In this document: positions 35,428 through 46,600 of the stretch, piece by piece
Numbering within the stretch: the stretch's first letter is position 1
Layout: each line of letters opens with the position of its first letter
Source of the DNA: Micromonospora inyonensis
Lineage (GTDB): Bacteria > Actinomycetota > Actinomycetes > Mycobacteriales > Micromonosporaceae
DNA: 64,000 nt
Assembly (NCBI RefSeq): GCF_900091415.1
Contig: NZ_FMHU01000002.1
Location: 868,001 to 932,000, forward strand
Reading direction: 5' to 3'
The notes under the pieces: model-generated
The model's input: the letters and a program-made list of their open reading frames with translations, nothing else
Told to the model about the DNA's origin: nothing
The model's database searches: none
Translations under genes and position numbers: made by a program

Positions 35428-35448
35428 ACCACGAAGAGCGGGTACGAG

Positions 35449-38289
<2,841 letters not shown>

Positions 38290-38398
38290 GTCGTACTCCT
38301 TCACACCAGCGACCGTGAGTAGTCCTGAGCAGTCTGTCGCACCGGTCGGGGTGCCGCCCCGGTTAGGCGACACTAACCAGCGATTCCGCAGTCCTACA

Positions 38399-38417
38399 AA
38401 ACCGTACGTCCGTCTTG
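38399..38417. promoter_or_regulatory. Candidate AcnR operator upstream of acnA
   Basis: AAACCGTACGTCCGTCTTG, 110 bases before the acnA start, matches the acnR upstream site at 17 of 19 positions and in the same orientation relative to its gene. Its palindrome is less perfect than at acnR. Confidence 0.68.
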
Positions 38418-38591
38418 CTATTCGTGCAACCGGGTGTCAGGCTCTGGGACGGGAGGTCACCCATGATCCACGACCGGGGGCCGTCGGGCTCACGCGGGTC
38501 GCGGAACCGGGGGTGAGCAGGCGGCCCGCGCTCCGCCGGGGTGCGGGGGCCAGCGGCCGACGGGCCGCCCGCGGCCTCCGACGGAAACGCG

Positions 38592-38631
38592 ACGACGGGC
38601 CGGTCCCCTGGTGTGGGGGCCGGCCCGTCGT
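38592..38631 (-). terminator. Terminator of the C39-like peptidase gene
   Basis: A 17-bp stem (38592-38608 with 38615-38631, one G-T pair) and a six-base loop lie ~25 bases beyond the stop codon of the minus-strand peptidase gene. Confidence 0.85.
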
Positions 38632-38656
38632 GGTGTGGGTGGGTGTTCGGTGTGGG

Positions 38657-39490
38657 TCAGGCGGAGTAGCCGCGGGTGGCGGTCCAGTCGGCGAGGGCCT
38701 CGGTGGTGATCCAGTAGGAGGCCTGGGCGGGGTTGGCGGAGTCGGCGATCTTGACGGTGTCGCCGTTGTCGCGGTAGCCGACGACGCTGATGTAGTGGCC
38801 GCCCTCGAAGGAGTGGGGGGTGCCGTCGGTGTCGGTGGCGGTGCCGGCGATGTTGACGACGATGGCGCGGCCGTTGTCGATGGCGGTGACGATGTCCCGG
38901 CGCATCTGGTCGGTCTGCTTGTCGTCAGCGGTCGGAGTGGGCAGTTCGATGGTGCGGTAGGTGCCGCTGCTGGTCTTGGCGTTGAGGGCCTTGGTGATCA
39001 GGTGGGCGGAGTCGGTGCCGTTCTCGGTGGTGCCCATCTCCTTGGCCAGGTCGTCCTGGGAGAGGTTCCGGTCCATGGTGGACAGGGCGTTCCGGGCGGC
39101 GGCGGGGCCGCAGTAGTAGAAGTTCGGCTGCGCCTCGTAGCGCACGCGCAGTTCCCGCTCGCTACGGCCGTTCCCACGGTCGCCACGCTCGTCACGACGC
39201 TCGTCACGACGCTCGTCGCGGCGGTCGTCACGACGGTCGTCGCGGTGGTCGTCACGACGGTCGTCTCGGCGGTCGTCACGACGCTCGTCACGGCGGTCGT
39301 TGCGCTCGTCGCGGCGGTCGTCGTCGCGGTTGCCGCGGTCGTTGTCGCGGTCGGCGGTGACGGAGACGGCCGAGGTGGGTGTGGCCGCCGAGGCGGGATC
39401 GGCGAAGACGGTGGCGGGGCCGGCGAGGGCGCCCGCGGTCAGGGTGGCGCCGGCGATGGTCAGGGCGGCCTTACGGATCAGCGTGGTCAT
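38657..39490 (-). CDS. Secreted C39-like papain-fold peptidase with Arg/Asp-rich linker
   Basis: 277 residues from ATG 39490. Signal peptide 1 to ~36 (AALTIAGATLTAGALAG, cleavage near ADPASAA). Residues ~47-110 are an almost pure Arg/Asp/Glu mixed-charge stretch of RRDDRRDE-like repeats. The rest is a peptidase C39-like domain: Cys127 in NFYYCGPAAARNAL, His232 in GGHYISVVGY and Asp250 in VKIADSANP complete a catalytic triad; a Gln occurs in EAQPNF. It could process an exported peptide or act on the cell wall. Closest type: C39 family peptidases of actinobacteria annotated as hypothetical; substrate unknown. Confidence 0.82.
   Translation of the reverse strand: MTTLIRKAALTIAGATLTAGALAGPATVFADPASAATPTSAVSVTADRDNDRGNRDDDRRDERNDRRDERRDDRRDDRRDDHRDDRRDDRRDERRDERRDERGDRGNGRSERELRVRYEAQPNFYYCGPAAARNALSTMDRNLSQDDLAKEMGTTENGTDSAHLITKALNAKTSSGTYRTIELPTPTADDKQTDQMRRDIVTAIDNGRAIVVNIAGTATDTDGTPHSFEGGHYISVVGYRDNGDTVKIADSANPAQASYWITTEALADWTATRGYSA
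39161..39352 (-). repeat. Degenerate CGTCGTCACGACG-type tandem repeat encoding RD-rich linker
   Basis: About 190 bases of short imperfect repeats based on CGTCACGACG, CGTCGCGGCG and CGTCACGACGGT encode ~64 residues with nearly equal numbers of Arg and acidic residues. The unit length is mostly 12 or a multiple of 3, so changes in number keep the frame. Confidence 0.85.
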
Positions 39491-39998
39491 GGGGGTGTCC
39501 TGCCTTTCCGTTCGGGGGATGCGCGGCGCGGGGGCGCCACGGCGGGGGAGGGTCCACCGGGTGGGGCGCGGGGGTTCCGTCGCGTGGCACGGGGGTGGCA
39601 CGGGCGGCAAAGTGTGGGGCGGACCCGGGGCTCGGCCCTTGCGGGTGCGCCAGCCATGTACAACGCCGCCGACCCGGCCCGCATTCCGGATCCGGTGGGC
39701 CCGGCCCCGGGGGCGAAGCGGTGGTGCTCGGGGGTGAGCCGGGTCCAACGCCACCGACCCCCACCCGATTCCCGGCGGCAGGCCGCACCGGCAGAGCGCA
39801 CCGGGCAGGCCGCACCGCACGCCACGGGCCGGTGCCCGCGCGTGCATCCGGACGCCGGGGATCCCCCGGGCGAAACCGGACAGGCGTCGCTGCCGGCGAC
39901 GACGCGGGCGGCACGGACGGACCGGTCGCATGCCCGCTCGCCGTCGCTCGGCGGGTTTCCCCGACCCACCGCGTCGAGGTCGGATTCCGACCGCTATC
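39491..39998. other. Intergenic region, no gene recognised
   Basis: About 500 bases between the divergent peptidase and TetR genes. Long GC-rich frames cross it on both strands but none has a recognised family or proper start. The peptidase promoter should be within its left part; no clear -35/-10 was found. Confidence 0.5.
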
Positions 39999-40011
39999 CT
40001 AGGGGTCCTAG
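39999..40011. promoter_or_regulatory. CTAGG-N3-CCTAG operator candidate of the TetR gene
   Basis: A perfect inverted repeat (39999-40003 and 40007-40011), rare in sequence for this genome because it contains two CTAG tetramers, 29 bases before the TetR start. Likely the autoregulatory site. Confidence 0.6.
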
Positions 40012-40040
40012 CATTCAGCCGATACGCCAAAGGATGCGCC

Positions 40041-40625
40041 GTGCCACGACAGGGTTTGACGACCGCTCGCGTCGTGGCGGCCGCAGCCGAGCTGGCCGAC
40101 TCGCTCGGGTTGGAACGGCTCACGGTCGCGGCCGTCGCCCGCCACTTCGGGGTCGCCGACGCCAGCGTCTACGGGCACGTCCGCAGCCGGGAGGCGTTGC
40201 TGCACCAGGTCGCGGTCCGGGCCGCGGCGACGTTCGCCGACCGTCTCGGGCTCGCGGTGGCCGGCTGCTCCGGACGCCAGGCACTGATCGGCTTCGCCGA
40301 CGCATACCGGGCGTTCGCGGTCACCCACCCCGGGCAGTACGCCGCGACCCAGCTCCAACTCCCGCCCGACGTGGGCAGGAACTCGGCGGGGCACCTGCGC
40401 CTGATCGAGCTGAGCTACGCGACGCTGCGTGGGTACGGGCTCGACGAGCCCGTCCTGACCGATGCGATCCGGTTCGTGCGGAGCACGCTCCACGGGTTCG
40501 CGACGCTCGAGACGGCCGAGGGGCTCGGGCATCCCCGCGACCTCGACGCGTCCTGGCGCTGCGTCATCGACGCCGTCCACAGGGCACTCGACAACTGGCC
40601 CACGACCGAGGGGGAGCAACGTTGA
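40041..40625 (+). CDS. TetR-family repressor with TetR_C_33/WHG-type C-terminus
   Basis: 194 residues from GTG 40041 (AAAGGA upstream). HTH: TTARVVAAAAELADSLGLER, LTVAAVARHFGVADASVYGH. The C-terminal part (GFADAYRAFAVTHPGQYAAT, RFVRSTLHGFATLE) resembles the WHG-domain TetR subgroup. It overlaps the downstream hydrolase gene by four bases (TTGA), so it most likely controls that hydrolase and itself through the CTAGG palindrome. Confidence 0.85.
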   Translation: MPRQGLTTARVVAAAAELADSLGLERLTVAAVARHFGVADASVYGHVRSREALLHQVAVRAAATFADRLGLAVAGCSGRQALIGFADAYRAFAVTHPGQYAATQLQLPPDVGRNSAGHLRLIELSYATLRGYGLDEPVLTDAIRFVRSTLHGFATLETAEGLGHPRDLDASWRCVIDAVHRALDNWPTTEGEQR

Positions 40626-41455
40626 ACAGCACCGATCAGGAGATCCGGTCGGCGGACGGCACCCGGTTGGTGGTTCGGCGGGTGGGTGCGGGCGACCCCG
40701 TCGTCCTTCTGCACGGCTCGGGCGGCGGCCTGCACTCCTGGGCTCCGGTCGCCGAGCGGCTCGCGGGGTCGTACGAGCTGTGGATGCCAGCCCGGCGTGG
40801 GTACGGCCCCAGCGGTGTCTCGCCCGGCCGTAAGTCGTTCAAGGACGACGTCGCCGACGTGGTCGCCGTGATCGAGGCGGTGGGGCAGCCGGTGCACCTG
40901 GTCGGCGGCTCCTACGGCGCGACGCTGGCGCTGCACACTGCGGCAGCCGAGCCGGGCCGGCTGCGCTCGTTGGCCGTCTTCGAGCCGCCGCTCTACGCGG
41001 CCGGGGAGTCGATTGGGCCGCTGCTCGACCGCTACCGGGCGGCCTTCGAGCGGGACGACGCGGGCGAGATGTTCGCCGTGCTCAACGAGGTCACCCGGGT
41101 GCCACCCCCGGTCGTCGCGGCGTTCGTGGCCGCGGCGGGCGACCGACGGCCCGACCCGGCCGAGGCCCGGCGCGCGGCGATCGGCTGGCTGCACGACCTG
41201 GAGGCGCTGGCCGACGACGGCACCGACCCGGCCCGCTGGTCGTCTGTCACCGTCCCGACGCTGCTGATGCAGGGCGCCGACACCTGGGAGCCGATGCCGA
41301 CCACGATGGATGCCCTGGCTGCGGCTCTTCCCGCCGTACGCCGGGTGATCTGGCCGGGCCAGTCGCACTTCGCGACGACGAGTGCCCCCGACCTGGCAGC
41401 CGACGCACTGCGCGCGTTCTTCGCCGAGGTGCGCCCCGGGCGGCGAGGTGGCTGA
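40622..41455 (+). CDS. Alpha/beta hydrolase
   Basis: 277 residues from TTG 40622 with GGGGGAG upstream; the TTG overlaps the TetR stop. Oxyanion HGSGGG at 31-36, nucleophile Ser97 in GGSYGA, acid in MQGADTWEP and His in GQSHFATT. It fits an esterase, haloperoxidase-like or detoxifying hydrolase whose gene is under control of the adjacent TetR. Substrate unknown. Confidence 0.85.
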   Translation: MNSTDQEIRSADGTRLVVRRVGAGDPVVLLHGSGGGLHSWAPVAERLAGSYELWMPARRGYGPSGVSPGRKSFKDDVADVVAVIEAVGQPVHLVGGSYGATLALHTAAAEPGRLRSLAVFEPPLYAAGESIGPLLDRYRAAFERDDAGEMFAVLNEVTRVPPPVVAAFVAAAGDRRPDPAEARRAAIGWLHDLEALADDGTDPARWSSVTVPTLLMQGADTWEPMPTTMDALAAALPAVRRVIWPGQSHFATTSAPDLAADALRAFFAEVRPGRRGG

Positions 41456-41522
41456 GGCACCGGTGGCGAGTGCGTGCGGGGGTACCGCCGAAGCAGGGCG
41501 GTCGCATGTCACCATTCCGGGC

Positions 41523-41897
41523 ATGGAGATGTGGCACAACCCGTCCTGCTCGAAGTGCGCCGGTGCGCGCCAGAGCCTGGACGCCGCCCGGGTGCCCTAC
41601 CGGCTGCGGGCGTACCTGGAGCAGCCGCCGAGCGCGGAGGAGCTGGCCGAGGTGCTGCGCCGGCTGGACGCCCGGCCCTGGGACGTCTGCCGGCTCGGCG
41701 AGCGCGCCGCCGTCGAGCGGGGCATGGCCGACTGGCCGCGCGACGAGGCGTCCGTACCTCGCTGGATCGAGGCGATGGTGGCCGCGCCGGAGCTGATCCA
41801 GCGTCCGATCCTGCTGCTCGACGACGGTGGGGCGGTGGTCGGCCGTACCCCGGAGGCGCTGACCGACGCGGTACGGCGCGCCGCCACGACGGACTGA
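41523..41897 (+). CDS. ArsC/Spx-fold thioredoxin-like protein (arsenate reductase family)
   Basis: 124 residues from ATG 41523; a second ATG is two codons later. Start EMWHNPSCSKCAGARQSL has Cys9 and Cys12, and LIQRPILLLDDGGAVVGRTP has the Arg-Pro pair typical of ArsC. Because no arsenic genes are near and the CxxC is Spx-like, arsenate reduction is only one option; a redox sensor or general reductase is also possible. Confidence 0.78.
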   Translation: MEMWHNPSCSKCAGARQSLDAARVPYRLRAYLEQPPSAEELAEVLRRLDARPWDVCRLGERAAVERGMADWPRDEASVPRWIEAMVAAPELIQRPILLLDDGGAVVGRTPEALTDAVRRAATTD

Positions 41898-41917
41898 CGG
41901 ACTGACGGATCCGGACC

Positions 41918-41945
41918 GGCGGACGGCCGGCCGGCCGGGTCCGCC
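41918..41945. terminator. Weak bidirectional terminator hairpin
   Basis: GGCGGAC at 41918-41924 pairs with GTCCGCC at 41939-41945, enclosing a GGCCGG/CCGGCC-rich interior, between convergent genes. The interior pairing is imperfect. Confidence 0.4.
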
Positions 41946-42134
41946 TCAGCTCTCCGCGTCGGCCGGCGGAGTCGTGGCCGCCTCCGCGTGCCGGTCACGC
42001 AGCCGGGCCCGGATCTCCTCCGGGGTGTACGCCCGGCGTCGCCGTTCCGCGCGGGCGACGACCACCCCGGTCGCCGCGACCCCCACCACACCGGCCAGCC
42101 CGAGGAGCTTCCACCACTGCATCCGTTGCCGCAT
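41946..42134 (-). CDS. Small single-pass membrane protein
   Basis: 62 residues from ATG 42134 (or the ATG four codons later). One helix (WWKLLGLAGVVGVAATGVVVA), then RAERRRRAYTPEEIRARLRDR, a charged cytoplasmic tail. Similar small proteins are common in actinobacteria without assigned role. Divergent from the next gene by 19 bases, so promoters must overlap. Confidence 0.65.
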   Translation of the reverse strand: MRQRMQWWKLLGLAGVVGVAATGVVVARAERRRRAYTPEEIRARLRDRHAEAATTPPADAES

Positions 42135-42153
42135 GGGCCTAGGGTAGTGCCAC

Positions 42154-42846
42154 ATGAGCATCAGCCTGGACGAGGCGGTCGAGCTGACCCGCACCGGCGA
42201 CGTGTGGGTGTTCCGGGGACGCAGCGTGCCGGACCGGGCCATCCAACTCACCACCAACAGTCCGGTCAACCACGTCGGCATGGCGGTGGTGCTGGACGAC
42301 CTGCCCCCGCTGATGTGGCACGCGGAGCTGGGGCGCTCGCTGCCGGACCTGTGGACCGGCACCCACCAGCGGGGCGTGCAGCTGCACGACCTGCGGGACG
42401 CGGTCTGCGTCTGGGCCAACCGGTACGGCCAGCGGGGCTGGCTGCGGCAGCTCGAACCGCCCGCCGACGCGGCGATGGAGGACGCCGTGCTGCGCACCGT
42501 CGCCCGGCTCGACGGCACGCCCTTCCCGTCCACCGCGCAGCTGGCCTGGCGTTGGCTGCGCGGCCGGGTGCCGGCGATCCCCCGCCCGGCGCTGCCCGGT
42601 CGGCGTGGACCCGCGCCCGTGCCCGCCGGCCCACCGGACCAGCCGGCGGGCGTCACGGACCGGTCCCTGGAGACCGCGTACTGCGCGGAGGTGGTCGCCG
42701 TGACCTACGAGGCGATGGGGCTGCTCCCGCCGGGACGGCGGCCGAACTGGTACGACCCGGGCCGGTTCTGGAGCGGCGACGACCTCGGCCTCGAGGCCGG
42801 TGCCACGCTCGGCGCCGAGATCGAGGTGCGGATCCCGTCCCGCTGA
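42154..42846 (+). CDS. Permuted papain-fold (YiiX/NlpC-like) cysteine hydrolase
   Basis: 230 residues from ATG 42154. His40 in SPVNHVGMAVV comes before Cys177 in ETAYCAEVVAVTYEAMGLL, the circularly permuted order of YiiX/YebB-type NlpC/P60 proteins. GDVWVFRGRS near the N-terminus fits the same family. There is no signal peptide, suggesting a cytoplasmic hydrolase on lipids or peptides. A Pro/Gly/Arg-rich insert lies at ~145-170. Confidence 0.72.
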   Translation: MSISLDEAVELTRTGDVWVFRGRSVPDRAIQLTTNSPVNHVGMAVVLDDLPPLMWHAELGRSLPDLWTGTHQRGVQLHDLRDAVCVWANRYGQRGWLRQLEPPADAAMEDAVLRTVARLDGTPFPSTAQLAWRWLRGRVPAIPRPALPGRRGPAPVPAGPPDQPAGVTDRSLETAYCAEVVAVTYEAMGLLPPGRRPNWYDPGRFWSGDDLGLEAGATLGAEIEVRIPSR

Positions 42847-42883
42847 GGTTTGCTCGGACGTCCGGGCGGCAACTCCTGACGCC

Positions 42884-43273
42884 GTGACAGCCTCCACCGA
42901 CCTCGGCACGCTCAGCGACTTCTTCGACCGGTACGGCGTGGCGCTGACCACCGGCGACGTCTCCGCCATCGCCGGCTGCTATGCCCTGCCCGGCCTGGTG
43001 GTGGCCGACACCTACAGCTTCTCGTTCAGCTCGCCGGCCGCGGTGGCACTGTCCTTCGTGGGTGCCGCCCCCGACTACCGGGAGCGTGAGCTGGTCGCCG
43101 CGAACGCGGTGATCCTCCAGGTGGAACCGCTCTCCCCGCTGTTGACCCTGGTGGCGGTGCAGTGGGAGTTCCTGGACAGCCTGGGGCGGGCGGTGCCGGG
43201 TGAGCGGTACCGCTACCTGCTCCGCGCCACCGATGACGGACTGGTGATCTGCACGGTCGTCCGGGCCGGTTGA
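42884..43273 (+). CDS. NTF2/SnoaL-like small protein
   Basis: 129 residues from GTG 42884. LSDFFDRYGVALTTGDVSAI, AGCYALPGLVVAD and the late QWEFLDSLGRAVPGERYRYLL give the cone-shaped NTF2-like fold seen in SnoaL and DUF4440 proteins. No catalytic set could be assigned. A strong hairpin 17 bases after the stop ends the transcript. Confidence 0.65.
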   Translation: MTASTDLGTLSDFFDRYGVALTTGDVSAIAGCYALPGLVVADTYSFSFSSPAAVALSFVGAAPDYRERELVAANAVILQVEPLSPLLTLVAVQWEFLDSLGRAVPGERYRYLLRATDDGLVICTVVRAG

Positions 43274-43289
43274 CCCGTCGGCGGCCGGA

Positions 43290-43318
43290 CCGGTCGGACG
43301 GTCCAACCGTCGGACCGG
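43290..43318 (+). terminator. Terminator after the NTF2-like gene
   Basis: A 13-position stem (43290-43302 with 43306-43318) with one mismatch and a three-base loop. Confidence 0.7.
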
Positions 43319-43498
43319 GTGACCCCGGCCGGAGAACCAGCAGCCCTCGCCGGCGCGGGTGACGGGGACCTACCGGCCGGTGGAGACCTACGACGCGGAG
43401 CGTTCATCGGCGAGGTGCGGTTGACCAACCTTCACCAGCGGTGCGGGCCTGGCCTCCGGTGCCTCCGCGTCGCTGCGGTCGACTGTGGGGGACCGTGG

Positions 43499-43570
43499 TT
43501 CTGCAAGGTGACCGCAATATTTCGACGTGGTTTGCAAGGTATTGCAGAACGTTTCGGCAAGGACTAGCGT
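43499..43570 (+). promoter_or_regulatory. Promoter and repeated TGCAAGG operators of the amylase-pullulanase gene
   Basis: -35 TTGCAG (43542-43547) and -10 TAGCGT (43565-43570) have 17-base spacing. Over and around them lie TTCTGCAAGG (43499-43508), TTTGCAAGG (43531-43539), ATTGCAGAAC (43541-43550) and TTCGGCAAGG (43553-43562). On the other strand these read CCTTGCAGAA-like, resembling the CTTGCAG repeats at Streptomyces amylase promoters bound by a LacI-type maltose regulator. So maltodextrin control is likely; the regulator gene is not in the window. Confidence 0.65.
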
Positions 43571-43603
43571 GCGGGCCAATCTACGACCACGGAAAGGCCG
43601 TCG

Positions 43604-46600
43604 ATGAAACCCCCGCCAACATCCCGCAAGGCCCGGTTCGGCCTGCTCTCCCTGCTCGCCCTGGCTCTCGTCGGCACCCCCGTCGTCGTCGACCAGCTCG
43701 GGGCCGACGCCACCGCGCGTCCCGACCCTCTCGCCGCGGCCGGCGCGCCACAGTGGCGCAGCGAGCCCTCCGCCGAGGCGATGCTCCGCGCCGGTGCCGA
43801 CTCCACCCGCGCCGAGCAGTTCTACTTCGTCCTGCCGGACCGGTTCGCCAACGGCGATCCGCGCAACGACCGTGGCGGCCTGACCGGGGACCGGCTGAAC
43901 ACCGGCCTCGACCCGGCCGACAAGGGCTTCTACCACGGCGGCGACCTCAAGGGCCTGATCGACAAGCTTGAGTACATCCAGGGGCTCGGCACCACCGCCA
44001 TCTGGCTGGCCCCGATCTTCGAGAACCGTCCCGTGCAGGGCACCGGCGACGACGTCTCCGCCGGCTACCACGGCTACTGGATCACCGACTTCACCCAGGT
44101 CGACCCGCACTTCGGCACCAACGAGGAACTGCGGAGGCTGGTCCGCCTCGCCCACCAGCGGGGGATCCGGGTCTTCCTGGACATCATCGTGAACCACACC
44201 GCCGACGTCATCAAGTACGCCGAGGACAAGTACGCGTACGTCGACAAGAAGACCAGCCCGTACACGGACGCGCGGGGGCGTGCCTTCGAGGACCGCAACT
44301 ACGCCGACGGGACCCGTGACTTCCCGACGGTGAACGCGGACGCGGGCCCGTACACCCCGACCTTCGCCAGCGGGGCGGACCGGACCGTCAAGGTCCCGGC
44401 CTGGCTGAACGACGTGACCATGTACCACAACCGGGGCGACTCCACCTTCGCCGGCGAGAACAGCGAGTACGGTGACTTCTACGGCCTCGACGATCTGTGG
44501 ACCGAGCGTCCCGAGGTGGTGCGCGGGCTGACCAAGGTCTACGGCGACTGGATCGCCGGCACCGGGGTGGACGGGTTCCGGCTGGACACCGTCAAGCACG
44601 TCAACCTCGACTTCTGGCCGCAGTTCAGCCGGGGCGTGGAGCGCGCCGCCGAGCAGGCCGGCAAGAAGGACTTCTTCATGTTCGGTGAGGTCTACAGCGC
44701 CGACCCGGAGATCACCTCCGGCTACGTCCGGCAGGGCGGCCTGCCGGCCACCCTGGACTTCGCCTTCCAGGAGGCGGCCCGGGGCTACACCGCCGGCAAC
44801 GGGTCGGCGAAGGCCCTCGCCGACGTGTACGCCCGCGACGACCTCTATTCCTCCCGGGACACCGACGCCGACCGGCTGCCCACCTTCCTCGGCAACCACG
44901 ACATGGGTCGGATCGGCTCGTTCATCGCGGGCGCCGGCACCGACCCGGGCACGCACCTGCGCCGCGACCAGCTCGCCCACCAGCTGATGTTCCTCACCCG
45001 GGGACAGCCGGTGGTCTACTCCGGTGACGAGCAGGGCTTCACCGGCCCCGGCGGCGACAAGGACGCCCGGCAGGACATGTTCGCCTCGAAGACCCCCGAC
45101 TACCTCGACGACGACCTGATCGGCACCGACCGCACGCACGCCGCCGACCAGTACGACCGCGACCACCCGCTCTACCGCACCATCGCGGAGCTGGGCGCGC
45201 TGCGGAAGGCGCACCCCGCACTGCGCGACGGCATCCAGGTCACCCGGCACGCCGCCGACGGCCCGGGGGTCTTCGCGTTCTCCCGGATCGACCCGAAGCA
45301 GCGTGTCGAGTACGTCGTCGCGGTCAACAACGCGGCCACGCCGCAGACCGTCATCGTGGACACCTGGTCGGCGAACGCCACCTTCACCGGCGTCCACGGT
45401 GCCACCGGCACCACCACCGCCACCGGGGACGGCAAGCTGACCCTCACCGTGCCGCCGCTGTCGGCGGTGGTGCACCGGGCCGGCACGCCGATCCCCCAGC
45501 CGGCCGCCGCCCCGGGCATCACCATCACCGCCCCGGCCGACGACGCCGCCGTGGTCACCCGCGCCGCGGTCAGCGCCGCGGTCACCGGGGACCCGCTCGC
45601 CACCGTCGCGGTGGCCGCCCGGGTCGACGGCGGGAAGTGGACGCTGCTGGGCACCGCCGAGCAGGCCCCGTACACGCTGCACCACGACCTGACCGGGCTG
45701 CCCGGCGGCACGCGGATCGAGTACAAGGCCGTGGTCCGCGACAGCAGGGGCCGTACCGCGAGCACCCGCTCCACCGCCACCGTGGGCACCCCCGACCAGG
45801 GAGCCTCCCGGGACTGGGCGATCGTGCACTACCAGCGCCCCGACGGTGACTACGCCGACTGGGGGATCTACGCCTGGGGCGACATCGACCCGGCGTACGT
45901 CACCGAGTGGCCCAAAGGGCAGCCGTTCGCCGGCCAGGATGCCTACGGCCGGTTCGCCTGGGTGAAGCTCAAGCCGGGCGCGAAGTCCGTCGGCTTCCTG
46001 GTGGTCGACTCCGACGGCAACAAGGACGTCGCCCAGGACCGGACCATCGACGTCACCCGGACCGGGGAGATCTGGATCAAACAGGGCGACCCGACGGTCC
46101 ACACCAGCTACTCCGACGCCACCGGGCAGCCCGCCCCGCCGGTCGAGGAGGGCGTCGCGGTCCTCCACTACCGTCGCGCCGACAACAACTACGGCGGTTG
46201 GGGCCTGCACCTCTGGGACGGCGCGGCCAACCCGACCGACTGGGCGTCGCCGCTCGCCCCGACGACGGTCGACGCGTTCGGCGCGGTGTTCCGGGTGCCG
46301 CTGGCGGCCGGAGCCACCGGGCTGAGCTACATCATCCACTCCGGAGACGAGAAGGACCTCCCGCAGGACCAGCGGCTCGACTTCGCCAGCGCCGGACGGG
46401 AGGTGTGGCTGCTCGCCGCCACCCCGGGCCGGCTGCTCCCGGCGACCACCAGCGGCACCGCGAAGGACGTCGACATCACGAAGCAGAAGGCGCACTGGAT
46501 CGACCGGTCGACCGTCGCGTGGTCGACCGGCCCGACCGACGGGAAGACGTACGCCCTGGTCACCGCTGCGGCTGGCGGCGTGACCGTGGTCGACGGCGAG

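Noticed and set aside
38290..40621. Plus-strand open frame of more than 700 codons leading into the alpha/beta hydrolase
   Set aside because: It is antisense to the peptidase gene's Arg/Asp repeat and low-complexity GC-rich DNA. The hydrolase starts at TTG 40622 with a ribosome site.
43388..46495. 1035-codon open frame on the minus strand inside the amylase-pullulanase gene
   Set aside because: A typical antisense shadow in very GC-rich DNA; Val/Gly/Asp/Arg-rich and without any family motif.
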